From Prevotella sp. (lineage in GTDB: Bacteria > Bacteroidota > Bacteroidia > Bacteroidales > Bacteroidaceae): a stretch of DNA of 64,000 nucleotides. Under the pieces are notes generated by a model that saw only the letters and a list, made by a program, of their open reading frames with translations, searched no databases and had not been told where the DNA came from. Numbering within the stretch: the first letter of the stretch is position 1; each line of letters starts with the position of its first letter. The stretch lies in the NCBI GenBank assembly GCA_017617615.1, contig JAFZVV010000004.1, positions 6,532 through 70,531 on the forward strand, written 5' to 3'. Shown here in pieces: positions 33,053-43,308 of this stretch. The position numbers were made by a program, and so were the translations under genes.

Positions 33053-35776
33053 TTACTCTTCAACTGCGGCCTGTGCTGCTGCCAGACGTGCGATAGGCAC
33101 ACGGAACGGCGAGCAAGAAGCGTAGTTCATGCCAATCTTTGCACAGAACTTCACCGAATTGGGCTCTCCGCCATGCTCACCACAGATACCACAACGCAGC
33201 TCAGGACGTACGGCACGGCCCTCACGGACGGCATACTTGATGAGCTTGCCTACACCGTTCTGGTCGAGGACCTGGAACGGGTCGACTTTCAGAATCTTCT
33301 TGTCAAGATATACTGGCAAGAACGAAGCGATATCATCGCGGCTGTAACCGAAGGTCATCTGTGTCAGGTCGTTCGTACCGAATGAGAAGTACTGGGCCTC
33401 TGTAGCGATACGGTCGGCTGTCAGGGCTGCACGCGGAATCTCAATCATCGTACCGATTTCGAACTCCACCTCTACGCCCTCGGCGGCAAACACTTCCTTG
33501 GCTGCGTACTGGATAACTTCCTTCTGCTGCTTCAGCTCATAGAGCGTACCAATCAGCGGAACCATGATTTCAGGCATCGGGTTCTTGCCCTCCTTCTTCA
33601 ACTCACAGGCAGCAGAAAGGATGGCGCGTGTCTGCATAGCGGTAATCTCCGGGAAGGTGATACCCAAACGGCATCCACGATGGCCCAGCATCGGGTTGTT
33701 CTCTGCCAATGAAGCCACACGGCGCTGGATGGTCTCAAGCGACACACCCATCTCTCTTGCCATGGTCTCCTGACCTGCCAGGTCGTGGGGTACAAACTCA
33801 TGGAGAGGAGGATCGAGCAGACGGATATTCACTGGCAGACCGTCCATAGCCTCGAGGATACCCTTGAAGTCGGCCTTCTGATAAGGCAACAACTTGGCAA
33901 GAGCTTTCTCACGGCCAGAAACGCTATCGGAGAGAATCATCTCACGCATGGCAACGATCTTCTTGTCGTCGAAGAACATGTGCTCTGTACGTGTAAGACC
34001 GATACCCTTGGCACCGAAGTTGCGGGCCACCTGGGCATCATGTGGGGTGTCGGCGTTGGTGCGCACCTGCAGTTTCGTATACTTGTCGCAGAGGTCCATC
34101 AGCTCCTTGAAGTCACCGCTCAGTTCTGCAGCCTTGGTAGGCACCTCACCGGCATAGACCTGTCCTGTTGAACCGTTCAGGGAGATGTAGTCGCCCTCCT
34201 TGTATACGACACCGTCAATCTCCACTGTCTTGTCCTTGTAGCTGACGTTCAGCGAACCTACACCCGAAACGCAGCACTTACCCATACCACGAGCCACCAC
34301 GGCAGCGTGAGAGGTCATACCGCCACGTGCAGTGAGGATACCCTCGGCTGCCGACATACCGGCGAGGTCCTCGGGAGAAGTCTCGATACGTACGAGCACC
34401 ACCTTATGACCGTCGCTGTGCCAAGCCTGAGCGTCGTCGGCATGGAACACAATCTGTCCACATGCAGCACCCGGAGAAGCGGGAAGACCCTGGGCAATCA
34501 CCTTGGCCTGTGTCAATGCCTTCTTGTCGAAGATGGGGTGCAGCAATTCATCAAGTTTCTGAGGCTCGCAACGCTGAATGGCGGTCTTCTCGTCGATCTT
34601 ACCCTCGTGGAGCAAGTCGATGGCAATCTTCACCATGGCAGCACCGGTGCGCTTGCCGTTACGTGTCTGGAGGAACCAGAGTTTGCCTTCCTGAACGGTG
34701 AACTCCATATCCTGCATGTCGCGGTAGTGCTCCTCGAGCTTGTTCTGAATGCCATCGAGTTCCTTGTAAATCTCGGGCATGGCCTCTTCCATGGAAGGAT
34801 ATTTGGCGGCGCGCTCCTCCTCGGAGATACCGGCACGCTCTGCCCAGCGCTGGGAACCCACCTTGGTGATCTGCTGCGGTGTGCGGATACCTGCCACCAC
34901 GTCTTCACCCTGTGCGTTGACGAGATATTCACCATTGAAGATGTTTTCGCCATTGGCAGCGTCACGGCTGAAGCACACACCAGTAGCAGAGGTGTCGCCC
35001 ATGTTGCCGAATACCATTGCCATCACCGACACGGCAGTACCCCACTCGTCGGGAATGCCTTCCATCTTGCGGTAGAGGATGGCACGCTCATTCATCCAGC
35101 TGCGGAACACGGCGCAAATGGCACCCCAGAGCTGCTCGATGGGATCGTCGGGGAAGTCTTTCCCTGTGCGCTCCTTGATGGCCGTCTTGAAGAGCGCCAC
35201 CAGTTTCTTGAGTTCTTCAACAGAAAGGTCCTTGTCGAGTTTGATGCCACGCTCTTCCTTCACTTTCTCGATGATTTCCTCGAACGGATCGATATCTTCC
35301 TTGTTCACCGGCTTCATCTCAAGCACCACGTCGCCGTACATCTGCACGAAGCGGCGATAGGAGTCGTAGACGAAGTGAGGATTGTTGGTCTTGCGCACCA
35401 TGCCCTCTGCTACCTCGTCGTTGAGACCAAGGTTGAGGATGGTGTCCATCATACCCGGCATGGAGGCACGGGCACCCGAGCGCACACTTACCAGCAGTGG
35501 GTTCTCGGCATCGCCGAACTTCGAGTTCATCAGTTCCTCGATATGTTTCACTGCGAGGGTCACGTCGGCATCGAGGATTTCCTTGATTTTCTCCTGACCT
35601 ACTTCATAATACTCGTTGCAGCAGTCGGTAGTGATGGTGAATCCCGGAGGCACGGGTACACCGATCAGATTCATCTCTGCAAGGTTGGCACCTTTGCCAC
35701 CCAACTGCTCACGCATTTTAGCATTACCCTCAGCTTTTCCGTTGCCGAAGGTATAAACTCTTTTCTGTTCGCTCAT
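33053..35776 (-). CDS. ppdK: Pyruvate, phosphate dikinase
   Basis: 907 residues from MSEQKRVYTFG; the open frame extends 32 codons further, across the promoter, so that start is rejected. Contains the ATP-grasp N-domain (GGKGANLAEM, MPGMMDTILNLGLN), the phosphohistidine loop GGMTSHAAVVARGMGK and the C-terminal PEP-binding barrel ending CGICGEHGGEP. It interconverts ATP, Pi and pyruvate with AMP, PPi and PEP. In anaerobes the PPi-dependent reaction couples to PPi recycling, which fits the membrane pyrophosphatase nearby. Confidence 0.97.
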   Translation of the reverse strand: MSEQKRVYTFGNGKAEGNAKMREQLGGKGANLAEMNLIGVPVPPGFTITTDCCNEYYEVGQEKIKEILDADVTLAVKHIEELMNSKFGDAENPLLVSVRSGARASMPGMMDTILNLGLNDEVAEGMVRKTNNPHFVYDSYRRFVQMYGDVVLEMKPVNKEDIDPFEEIIEKVKEERGIKLDKDLSVEELKKLVALFKTAIKERTGKDFPDDPIEQLWGAICAVFRSWMNERAILYRKMEGIPDEWGTAVSVMAMVFGNMGDTSATGVCFSRDAANGENIFNGEYLVNAQGEDVVAGIRTPQQITKVGSQRWAERAGISEEERAAKYPSMEEAMPEIYKELDGIQNKLEEHYRDMQDMEFTVQEGKLWFLQTRNGKRTGAAMVKIAIDLLHEGKIDEKTAIQRCEPQKLDELLHPIFDKKALTQAKVIAQGLPASPGAACGQIVFHADDAQAWHSDGHKVVLVRIETSPEDLAGMSAAEGILTARGGMTSHAAVVARGMGKCCVSGVGSLNVSYKDKTVEIDGVVYKEGDYISLNGSTGQVYAGEVPTKAAELSGDFKELMDLCDKYTKLQVRTNADTPHDAQVARNFGAKGIGLTRTEHMFFDDKKIVAMREMILSDSVSGREKALAKLLPYQKADFKGILEAMDGLPVNIRLLDPPLHEFVPHDLAGQETMAREMGVSLETIQRRVASLAENNPMLGHRGCRLGITFPEITAMQTRAILSAACELKKEGKNPMPEIMVPLIGTLYELKQQKEVIQYAAKEVFAAEGVEVEFEIGTMIEIPRAALTADRIATEAQYFSFGTNDLTQMTFGYSRDDIASFLPVYLDKKILKVDPFQVLDQNGVGKLIKYAVREGRAVRPELRCGICGEHGGEPNSVKFCAKIGMNYASCSPFRVPIARLAAAQAAVEE

Positions 35777-35819
35777 AATTGATTTATGGTTTCTAAAATA
35801 AAAATGTGTCTTTGTGATG

Positions 35820-35850
35820 CAAATATACTGCAAAATCATGTAACGGCAAA
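35820..35850 (-). promoter_or_regulatory. Promoter of ppdK
   Basis: On the - strand, TTTG (35850-35847), 19-base spacer, TATATTTG (35827-35820); full consensus, leader about 37 bases. Confidence 0.75.
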
Positions 35851-35988
35851 ACTTTTCGGTTTTTTTTTGCAATCTATCATCTACATTTGCATTTATTTGA
35901 TTTCTGCCAAATCGGAAAGGACTCTGTCCGACAACAGGACAGAAAAGAAGAATAATTCAAAATATCTGATAAAACATCATGTGAATAT

Positions 35989-36019
35989 TTTGTTTTTCAG
36001 TATTTTTCTGCTATCTTTG
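35989..36019 (+). promoter_or_regulatory. Promoter of RNA methyltransferase gene
   Basis: TTTG (35989-35992), 19-base spacer, TATCTTTG (36012-36019); full consensus, leader about 80 bases. Confidence 0.75.
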
Positions 36020-36104
36020 CAAAAACTCTTCCGATGAGAGTAACCCGATGATTTGTGGCGGGACACCCCATCATTCCCATCAACCCTGTTGAAACCAACT
36101 GATT

Positions 36105-37526
36105 ATGGCAAGGAACAAGAAACCTTTACCACTATACGAGAACATAGAGATAGAATCGTGCGCCGCCGAAGGGAAATGCATCGCCCACGTTGACGAGAAA
36201 GTCGTTTTCGTGCCCTTCGTGGTGCCTGGCGACGTGGTCGACATACAGGTCAGGAAGAAGCGGAAGAGCTATTGCGAGGGAGAGGCTACCCGATTGGTAA
36301 AGCCCAGCGCTTTGCGAATTCCCCCGACATGCCGTCATTTCGGTGTCTGCGGGGGCTGCAAGTGGCAGATTCTCCCCTACCCCGAACAGTTGAAGATGAA
36401 GCAGCGCCAGGTGTTCGACCAGCTTACCCGCATCGGTAAGGTAGAGTTGCCCGAACTCCGTACAATCCTCGGTTCGGCGAAGACCACCGGCTACCGCAAC
36501 AAGATGGAGTTTGAGTGTTGCAACAAGCGCTGGCTTACACGTGACGAGATTGCCAGCGGAACCGAATTCAGCAACATGAACGCCATCGGACTCCACATTA
36601 CAGGAGCCTTCGACAAGGTGTTGCCCATTGAAGAATGCGTGCTGATGGACGGTTTGCACAACGGCATCCGCAACGCCATCCGCGACTATGCCGACGCCCA
36701 TCACATCGCCTATTTCGACATCCGCCAGCAGAAAGGCCTGCTCCGCGACATCATGATACGAAACTCGAATACAGGAGAGTGGATGGTGCTCGTACAGTTC
36801 CACTTCGAGACCGAAGACGACCGTTCCACGGCCAAAGCCCTGCTCACCCACATCGCGGAGCAGTTCCCGCAAATCACGTCATTGCTTTATGTCGACAACC
36901 AAAAGTGCAATGACACCTTCGGCGACCTGGAGGTAGTGACTTTCAAGGGCAACGACCATATCTACGAGACCATGGAGGAGCTGAGGTTCAAGGTTGGGCC
37001 TAAGAGTTTCTACCAGACCAATACCGACCAGGCCCACGTGCTCTATTCCGTTGCCCGGGAGTTTGCCGCCCTCACGGGCGACGAACTGGTGTATGACCTC
37101 TATACCGGCACGGGCACGATAGCCAATTTCCTGGCCCGCCAAGCCCGCAAGGTCATCGGCATCGAGTATGTGCCCGAGGCCATCGACGACGCCAGGGTGA
37201 ACTCGCAGGAAAACGGCATTACCAACACCCTTTTCTTTGCCGGCGACATGAAAGACATCCTCACCGATGCGTTCATCGCCACCCATGGACGGCCTGACGT
37301 GCTCATCACCGACCCTCCCCGCGCCGGCATGCATCCCGACGTGGTGCAGACCATCCTCCGCGCCCATCCACGCCGCATCGTATACGTGAGTTGCAACCCT
37401 GCCACCCAGGCCCGCGACCTGGCCGACCTCGACCTGGCCTATCGTGTGGAAGCCGTGCAGCCTGTCGACATGTTCCCCCACACGCCACACGTGGAGAACG
37501 TGGTACTGCTGGTAGCCCGCGAATAG
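36105..37526 (+). CDS. rlmD: 23S rRNA (uracil-C5)-methyltransferase RlmD/TrmA-family
   Basis: 473 residues. N-terminal TRAM domain (~10-65), four-cysteine Fe-S ligands in CRHFGVCGGCKWQ plus a later Cys (EECVLMD), SAM-binding YDLYTGTGTIANFLA, and the catalytic block YVSCNPATQARDL. It methylates C5 of a uracil in 23S rRNA; RlmD versus RlmC/RumB target cannot be settled from sequence alone. It is followed 55 bases later by a porin gene. Confidence 0.9.
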   Translation: MARNKKPLPLYENIEIESCAAEGKCIAHVDEKVVFVPFVVPGDVVDIQVRKKRKSYCEGEATRLVKPSALRIPPTCRHFGVCGGCKWQILPYPEQLKMKQRQVFDQLTRIGKVELPELRTILGSAKTTGYRNKMEFECCNKRWLTRDEIASGTEFSNMNAIGLHITGAFDKVLPIEECVLMDGLHNGIRNAIRDYADAHHIAYFDIRQQKGLLRDIMIRNSNTGEWMVLVQFHFETEDDRSTAKALLTHIAEQFPQITSLLYVDNQKCNDTFGDLEVVTFKGNDHIYETMEELRFKVGPKSFYQTNTDQAHVLYSVAREFAALTGDELVYDLYTGTGTIANFLARQARKVIGIEYVPEAIDDARVNSQENGITNTLFFAGDMKDILTDAFIATHGRPDVLITDPPRAGMHPDVVQTILRAHPRRIVYVSCNPATQARDLADLDLAYRVEAVQPVDMFPHTPHVENVVLLVARE

Positions 37527-37581
37527 GATCAATCCCTCGCCCCATTACTCATTACATAATCATCCTCAAAACCCCATTACT

Positions 37582-38706
37582 ATGAAAAAGAAAATTTTGA
37601 TTACCCTTGTGCTGGCACTGACTGTCATCGGGGCCAACGCACAAGAGCAACCCAAGAAATGGTACGACAACATCAAGTTCAGCGGCTACGGCATGCTGCA
37701 GTATCAATGGCAAGACCCCTACAAGGTCGTCACCGACGAAGCTGGCAACAAGAAAGAAGAGTCAGACGAAAGCAACTCTTTCAAACTCAGACTGTTGCGT
37801 ATGATTCTTGACGGAAAGATCGGGGAATTCGACTGGCGCGCGCAAATCCAAGGCACCAACGCCAAAGGACCAGGCGAGCCCACTGTACAACTTGTAGACC
37901 TCTATGCCGAATGGGTGAAACACCCGGAATTCAAGGTACGCGTCGGCCAGTTCAAGCGGGCATTCACCTTCGAGAACCCCACACACCCAATCACACAGGG
38001 GTGGCGCGGATATGCCGACGTCATCAACAACCTCTCTGGCTTTGGCGACCGTGTTGGTGAGAAGTCAAGTGGCGGACGCGACATCGGTATACAAGTCAGT
38101 GGTGACGTGCTGCCCAACAGCAACGGACGCAAACTGCTCCACTACCAAGTGGGCGTGTACAATGGCGAGGGCGTCAACACAGCCGACAAGGACAACCGCA
38201 AGGATATCATCGGCGGCCTTTGGGTAATGCCAGTCAAGGGCTTGCGCATCGGTGCCTTTGGATGGACAGGTAGCCATGGTAAGATGCAGACCATCAACGG
38301 AGAGGAAAGCGTACCACTCAACCGCTACTGCTTTTCGGCAGAGTACGACAAGAACGAGGTTACTGTGCGCGCTGAGTACCTGCACTCTCAGGGATGGGGC
38401 TCAGGCAAGGTCGGCAGCAATGTCATCAACTACGCCTTGGGCGACAAGGCAGACGGTTGGTATCTCTTCGGCATCGTGCCCGTAATCAAGTCAAAGCTGC
38501 ATGCCAAAGCCCGCTATCAGACCTACCGCGTCAAGAAGGAGTGGGATACCGCCAAGACATCCTATGAGGCTGGTTTGAACTACTTCTTCACAAAGAACCT
38601 ACAGCTGAACGTCGAATACGCCCGTGTGAACGACAAGTCGAAAGGACTCTCACCCGACAATCGCAGCTACAACTTGTTCGACGTAGAACTCGACTTCCGA
38701 TTCTAA
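37582..38706 (+). CDS. OprO/OprP-like phosphate-selective porin
   Basis: 374 residues. Signal peptide ends ANAQ at 21. The mature part is a single beta-barrel with alternating strands (SGYGMLQYQWQDP, LRLLRMILDGKIG, RVGQFKRAFTFENPT) and a terminal aromatic residue (FDVELDFRF). The family forms outer-membrane pores for phosphate or other anions; many Bacteroidetes members are of unknown selectivity. It ends in a terminator. Confidence 0.88.
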   Translation: MKKKILITLVLALTVIGANAQEQPKKWYDNIKFSGYGMLQYQWQDPYKVVTDEAGNKKEESDESNSFKLRLLRMILDGKIGEFDWRAQIQGTNAKGPGEPTVQLVDLYAEWVKHPEFKVRVGQFKRAFTFENPTHPITQGWRGYADVINNLSGFGDRVGEKSSGGRDIGIQVSGDVLPNSNGRKLLHYQVGVYNGEGVNTADKDNRKDIIGGLWVMPVKGLRIGAFGWTGSHGKMQTINGEESVPLNRYCFSAEYDKNEVTVRAEYLHSQGWGSGKVGSNVINYALGDKADGWYLFGIVPVIKSKLHAKARYQTYRVKKEWDTAKTSYEAGLNYFFTKNLQLNVEYARVNDKSKGLSPDNRSYNLFDVELDFRF

Positions 38707-38742
38707 CCCGTTTTTTTGACAACGGATTTCATCATCCATACG

Positions 38743-38769
38743 ACGAGGGGCACCTGGTGTCCCTCGTTT
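38743..38769 (+). terminator. Terminator of porin gene
   Basis: 38743-38753 pairs with 38757-38767 (one G-T pair) around a 3-base loop, followed by TTTG. Confidence 0.7.
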
Positions 38770-38842
38770 GTATATAATGGGCAAAAACACACTTGTTAAC
38801 ATTAATTATCATTGCGGAGCGTATTTTTTAGTTAAATATTCG

Positions 38843-38850
38843 TAATTTTG
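38843..38850 (+). promoter_or_regulatory. Likely -7 element of hppA
   Basis: TAATTTTG fits the consensus; it is 38 bases before the ATG. No TTTG at the right distance. Confidence 0.5.
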
Positions 38851-38887
38851 TGTGCTGATATCAGAATTCACCATTATCTAATCATCA

Positions 38888-41080
38888 ATGAATATTCCAT
38901 TAGTATTTTGGCTGGTCCCGATTGCATCGGTGTGCGCATTGGGAATGGCTTGGTTCTTCTTCAAACAAATGATGAAAGAAGAAGAAGGCACACCAAGAAT
39001 GAAAGAAATCGCTGAATACGTGAGAAATGGCGCGATGGCTTACCTGAAGCAGCAATACCGCGTGGTGCTCATCGTGTTTATCGTGCTCGCCATCATCTTC
39101 GCCTTCATGGCCTATGTGCTGCACTGGCAGAACCCATGGGTGCCGTTTGCTTTCCTCACAGGCGGTTTCTTCAGTGGTCTGGCAGGATTCTTTGGCATGA
39201 AGACAGCCACCTATGCTTCTGCCCGCACGGCCAACGCCGCCCGTCAGAGCATGGACGCAGGCCTGAAGATAGCGTTCCGTTCCGGAGCCGTGATGGGACT
39301 TACCGTCGTAGGCCTTGGCCTGCTCGACATCGCTATCTGGTTCCTGGTGCTCAACTACTTCTACCAAGGCGACAATCTGGCCCTGATCACCATCACCACC
39401 ACTATGCTGACCTTCGGTATGGGTGCCTCTACCCAGGCATTGTTTGCCCGTGTGGGAGGTGGCATATACACCAAGGCTGCTGACGTGGGCGCCGACATCG
39501 TGGGAAAGGTTGAGGCCGACATTCCCGAGGACGACCCGCGCAATCCCGCCACCATCGCCGACAACGTGGGCGACAGCGTGGGCGACGTAGCTGGCATGGG
39601 TGCCGACCTCTACGAGAGCTATTGCGGCAGTATCCTGAGTACAGCGGCCCTGGGTGCCGTGGCTTTCGCCATGGTTCCCGACATGCAATTAAGGGCTGTG
39701 ATTGCCCCGATGCTGATTGCTGCCGTAGGCGTGTTCCTCAGTATCTTTGGCATCTATCTTGTCAGGACCAAGGAGGGTGCAACGATGAAGAACTTGCTTC
39801 ATTCCCTCTCTCTGGGCACCAACGTTTCCGCCATTCTCATAGCCATAGCCACCTTTATCATCCTCTATCTGCTTCAGATTGACAACTGGCTCGGTCTGTC
39901 GTTCTCGGTTATCTCGGGACTGGCAGCAGGCGTGATTATCGGCCAGGCCACAGAATATTTCACCTCACATTCCTACAAACCCACCCAAAGAATCTCTGAG
40001 GCAGGCCAAACAGGTTCTGCCACCGTGATTATCAAGGGTATCGGTACGGGTATGATATCCACTTGTATTCCTGTGCTCACCATTGGCGTGGCCATCATCA
40101 TGAGTTACCTCTGTGCCAATGGCTTCGACCTGTCGATGAGCTCAAGCAGCCTGTCGCATGGTCTTTATGGTATAGGTATCGCTGCCGTGGGCATGCTGTC
40201 TACGCTGGGCATCACGCTGGCTACCGACGCCTACGGACCTATTGCCGACAATGCCGGAGGAAATGCCGAGATGAGCGAACTGGGCGAGGAAGTGCGTCAC
40301 CGCACCGATGCCCTCGATGCCCTGGGCAACACCACTGCAGCCACCGGAAAGGGCTTTGCCATCGGTTCTGCCGCCCTGACAGCCCTCGCACTGCTTGCCT
40401 CCTATATCGAGGAAGTGAAAATCGCCATGGAGCGTTCAGAGATTACGCTGACCAACCTCAAGGGTGAAATCATCACGGCAGCCAATGCCACGATACCCGA
40501 CTTCATGAACTTTTTCCAGGTGAACCTGATGAACCCGAGAGTGCTGGTGGGTGCCTTCATCGGTGCCATGGCCGCATTCCTCTTCTGTGGTCTTACGATG
40601 GAAGCTGTGGGCCGTGCCGCCCAGAAGATGGTAGAGGAAGTACGCCGCCAGTTCAAGGAGATTGCAGGCATTCTCGAAGGAACGGGCACTCCCGACTACA
40701 AACGTTGTGTAGAGATATCCACCCGTGCTGCCCAGCATGAGATGATTTTCCCGTCACTTCTCGCCATTGCCATCCCCATTGTTGTAGGTGTGTTGCTTGG
40801 CGTGGCAGGTGTACTCGGCCTGTTGGTCGGTGGCCTGTCCTGCGGCTTTACCCTGGCGGTGTTCATGGCTAATGCCGGAGGTGCATGGGACAATGCCAAG
40901 AAGATGGTCGAGGAAGGCAACTTCGGCGGAAAGGGTTCCTTTGCCCATAAGGCAACCATTGTGGGCGACACCGTGGGCGACCCGTTCAAGGACACTTCTG
41001 GCCCGAGCCTCAACATCCTCATCAAGCTGATGTCGATGGTGAGCATCGTCATGGCTGGTCTTACCATAGCATTCATGTAA
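38888..41080 (+). CDS. hppA: Membrane-bound ion-translocating pyrophosphatase
   Basis: 730 residues with ~16 membrane helices. The substrate/Mg2+ sites are intact: [21 protein letters not shown] and [13 protein letters not shown], then [13 protein letters not shown], and [15 protein letters not shown] near the C-terminus. In [10 protein letters not shown] an Ala occupies the position that is Lys in K+-independent enzymes, indicating a K+-dependent type, a group that contains the Na+- and Na+/H+-pumping enzymes known from Bacteroides. It hydrolyses PPi and pumps ions outward. It is monocistronic with a strong terminator. Confidence 0.97.
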   Translation: MNIPLVFWLVPIASVCALGMAWFFFKQMMKEEEGTPRMKEIAEYVRNGAMAYLKQQYRVVLIVFIVLAIIFAFMAYVLHWQNPWVPFAFLTGGFFSGLAGFFGMKTATYASARTANAARQSMDAGLKIAFRSGAVMGLTVVGLGLLDIAIWFLVLNYFYQGDNLALITITTTMLTFGMGASTQALFARVGGGIYTKAADVGADIVGKVEADIPEDDPRNPATIADNVGDSVGDVAGMGADLYESYCGSILSTAALGAVAFAMVPDMQLRAVIAPMLIAAVGVFLSIFGIYLVRTKEGATMKNLLHSLSLGTNVSAILIAIATFIILYLLQIDNWLGLSFSVISGLAAGVIIGQATEYFTSHSYKPTQRISEAGQTGSATVIIKGIGTGMISTCIPVLTIGVAIIMSYLCANGFDLSMSSSSLSHGLYGIGIAAVGMLSTLGITLATDAYGPIADNAGGNAEMSELGEEVRHRTDALDALGNTTAATGKGFAIGSAALTALALLASYIEEVKIAMERSEITLTNLKGEIITAANATIPDFMNFFQVNLMNPRVLVGAFIGAMAAFLFCGLTMEAVGRAAQKMVEEVRRQFKEIAGILEGTGTPDYKRCVEISTRAAQHEMIFPSLLAIAIPIVVGVLLGVAGVLGLLVGGLSCGFTLAVFMANAGGAWDNAKKMVEEGNFGGKGSFAHKATIVGDTVGDPFKDTSGPSLNILIKLMSMVSIVMAGLTIAFM

Positions 41081-41092
41081 TCGCACGCTTTG

Positions 41093-41133
41093 TTTCCCTG
41101 AAAAAGGCCGGAGTCCGTCCTTTTTCAGGGAAA
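41093..41133 (+). terminator. Terminator of hppA
   Basis: A 20-bp stem (41093-41112 with 41114-41133, one imperfect pair) contains A5/T5 arms, so it can act on either strand. Confidence 0.8.
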
Positions 41134-41201
41134 CTTATGCCAAGAGCCCCTTTTTTAACAATAATTAGGAGTCAATGTTGTCCGCTGTACTGAAAGATTT
41201 G

Positions 41202-41209
41202 TAATTTTG
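41202..41209 (+). promoter_or_regulatory. Likely -7 element of poly-His gene
   Basis: TAATTTTG with a weaker TGTTG about 21 bases upstream; leader about 90 bases. Confidence 0.5.
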
Positions 41210-41302
41210 CAGCCACGCTCCGGTTTCCTATTCCGGAGAAATGCATTATTAACTAAAGACAAAGGGACGAATCTTAGTCCGAAGTAATCATATCCAAACA
41301 AC

Positions 41303-41545
41303 ATGAGCAGTTCTGACGAGAGTAAGAGCAGCAGCTCTTCGAGCCACCACCATCACCATCATCATTCGAGCAGTAGCAGCAAGAAGAGAAAGCACCACCA
41401 TTCAGACGACTCTGAGCGTTTCAAGAAGCATGGCCTTTCCTCTATCCGTCGCCGCAAGCTGGCTGCGAAGATAACCTATTGGACCATGGTGGCCTTAGCA
41501 GTGGGTGTGGTATTGTTGTATATCTACGTGTATATGAACACATAG
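41303..41545 (+). CDS. Small Ser/His-rich single-pass membrane protein
   Basis: 80 residues. Acidic/Ser N-terminus, seven consecutive His at 15-21, a Ser run, a Lys/Arg patch, three His at 31-33, then KKHGLSSIRRRKLAAK and one membrane helix (~57-76). The positive charges before the helix predict the His-rich part in the cytoplasm. It has its own promoter and a perfect terminator, so it is a real transcription unit. Clustered His may bind Zn, Ni or Cu; function unknown. Not a vector tag: the context is native. Confidence 0.75.
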   Translation: MSSSDESKSSSSSSHHHHHHHSSSSSKKRKHHHSDDSERFKKHGLSSIRRRKLAAKITYWTMVALAVGVVLLYIYVYMNT

Positions 41546-41567
41546 TTTTTTAGGAATACCTTAACCC

Positions 41568-41610
41568 AAGACAGCGGCAGTCCTCGCAAGGACTGCCGCT
41601 GTCTTTTTAT
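41568..41610. terminator. Strong terminator between poly-His gene and GH43
   Basis: A perfect 17-bp stem (41568-41584 with 41589-41605) with a 4-base loop and T run on the + strand. It may also act for the convergent GH43 gene. Confidence 0.9.
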
Positions 41611-41643
41611 GTCTGTGTGGGGAGTTCCCCCACTGGTTGCCCA

Positions 41644-43296
41644 TCATTTTTTGGTCACCCTGAACCAGTCGGCCTCCACCCATCCCCGGTCAGTGTTTCC
41701 ATCGGGTTCCACGCTCACGAGTCCGATTTTAGCCCCTATCCATTTCCCTTCTCTCATCTTGAACTCCTCACCGGCAGCCTTGTATTTCTTTCCGTCGAGG
41801 CTATAGAAGAACCTGCACTTCCCGTTGGCCACCACCATACGCAGGAAGATATCGAGATGGATGCCGGGCTTGTAGTCGATGACGTCTCTCGCTGTAGGAC
41901 TGAGTGTTGCGATGGTCGTGGCGGTTTCGGGTTTGTTCCTGTCGGCAGCATGGCAGACAAGTTGTTGCAGCACGAACTCATCGCCCATCCTTTTTGCCAC
42001 CAGTGCCGAATAGTCGAGCCCCATCATGATGAGTCCGCCCATTTGGTTGTCAGCCTTCGACGTGAGCCGAATTTTCGTCGTGGCTGTGAAATTATTGGCA
42101 GGTGTCTTCTGCAGGAACATATTGGGCACGTCGAAGAGGTTCACCGCATCGGCCTTGTGCTTATGGTTGTAGATGCGATAGGTACCAAAAGCCGTGGGCA
42201 TGCCGAACACTTGCTGGTAGTTGGCCTGCCACTGCCATTGCAATCCTGTTGTCGGAGTCGAGAATTCATCACTCTCCACGGGATTTACGGTCTTCCACCC
42301 CACCTTGGCCTTGGGCTTGCGGTAGGTAGACACCGGCTCACCACAATAGTCACCGTCGTTATCCACACCCATCACGGGCCAGTTGTCACGCCATGTCACG
42401 GGCTGTAGGTGCACCACACGACCGTAGCACTCCTTGTCCTGGAAATGCAGGAACCAGTCCTCTTCCATGGCAGTGTGCACCCACGCTCCCTGATGTGGCC
42501 CGTTGACAGCGGTGTTCCCTTGTGCCAGTACTTTCTTCACCTCATAGGGACCATAAGGTGTCTTGGCGCGCATGGCGAGTTGGAATCCCGTGGGCACGCC
42601 TCCCGCCGGACACATAATCCAATACCACCCATCCCGCTTGTAGAATTTCGGTCCTTCACAAGTGCGGTTCTCCGTGCCGTTGCCATCGAAAACGACGACG
42701 GGTCCGGTGACAGGTCTTGTGCCCTCAGCATTGAGTTCACGCACGGTAATCACCGAAGCGAACCTCGCCCGGCTGTTGGCCCATCCGTTCACCAGATAGC
42801 ACCGGCCGTCATCATCCCATAGCGGACAAGTGTCTATCATGCCCTTTCCCGGGATGACGCAGAGCGGCTCCGTCCACTCCCCCGCCGGGTCGGTTGCCTT
42901 CACCATGAACACGCCGTAGTCGGGGTCACCCCAGTAGATGTAGAACTCGCCGTTGTGGTATCTGATGCTCGGGGCCCAGACACCATTGCCATGGCTTGGG
43001 GTGTCGAACACCTCCCTGGGTTGAAGTTCTTTCAAGGCATGGCCGATGATTTCCCAGTTCACCAGGTCTCTGGAATGGAGTATGGGGAGCCCGGGTATAC
43101 ACTGGAACGAACTGGCGGTAAGATAATAGTCGTCGCCCACGACACACACGTCGGGGTCGCTGTAGTCGGCATTGATGACGGGGTTGGTGTAAGTACCGTC
43201 GCCATTGTCGGGCGCCCACACCTCCGACCGGTAGTTTTGCTGTGCCTGTACCACCCCCGGCAAGAACAACATCCAGACAAGGAATAGTTTTTTCAT
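41644..43296 (-). CDS. Secreted glycoside hydrolase family 43 (xylosidase/arabinofuranosidase type)
   Basis: 550 residues with signal peptide ending VVQAQ. Five-bladed GH43 domain to ~330: TNPVINADYSDPDV carries the catalytic base Asp, then WAPSIRYHNGEFYIYWG, MIDTCPLWDDDG, and the general-acid Glu in CEGPKFYKRDG. The C-terminal ~190 residues form a concanavalin-like module seen in GH43 subfamily 12-type enzymes (FTATTKIRLTSKADNQMGGLIMMG). Expected to trim xylose or arabinose from plant glycans in the periplasm. It follows the ATP-grasp-like gene by 12 bases, so the two are probably co-transcribed. Confidence 0.9.
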   Translation of the reverse strand: MKKLFLVWMLFLPGVVQAQQNYRSEVWAPDNGDGTYTNPVINADYSDPDVCVVGDDYYLTASSFQCIPGLPILHSRDLVNWEIIGHALKELQPREVFDTPSHGNGVWAPSIRYHNGEFYIYWGDPDYGVFMVKATDPAGEWTEPLCVIPGKGMIDTCPLWDDDGRCYLVNGWANSRARFASVITVRELNAEGTRPVTGPVVVFDGNGTENRTCEGPKFYKRDGWYWIMCPAGGVPTGFQLAMRAKTPYGPYEVKKVLAQGNTAVNGPHQGAWVHTAMEEDWFLHFQDKECYGRVVHLQPVTWRDNWPVMGVDNDGDYCGEPVSTYRKPKAKVGWKTVNPVESDEFSTPTTGLQWQWQANYQQVFGMPTAFGTYRIYNHKHKADAVNLFDVPNMFLQKTPANNFTATTKIRLTSKADNQMGGLIMMGLDYSALVAKRMGDEFVLQQLVCHAADRNKPETATTIATLSPTARDVIDYKPGIHLDIFLRMVVANGKCRFFYSLDGKKYKAAGEEFKMREGKWIGAKIGLVSVEPDGNTDRGWVEADWFRVTKK

Positions 43297-43308
43297 CTTT
43301 GTTTCAGT

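Larger units (their letters stand above)
35777..36104. other. Divergent promoter region ppdK / RNA methyltransferase
   Basis: 328 bases with two complete divergent promoters (35820-35850 on -, 35989-36019 on +). I see no gene and no strong hairpin. Confidence 0.65.

Noticed and set aside
34307..35782. 491-codon open frame on the + strand
   Set aside because: Antisense to ppdK, which has all catalytic motifs; the frame product is His/Leu-rich and family-less.
41303..41545. Vector-derived His-tag contamination
   Set aside because: The gene has a native Bacteroidetes promoter, membrane helix and terminator, and no vector sequence around it.
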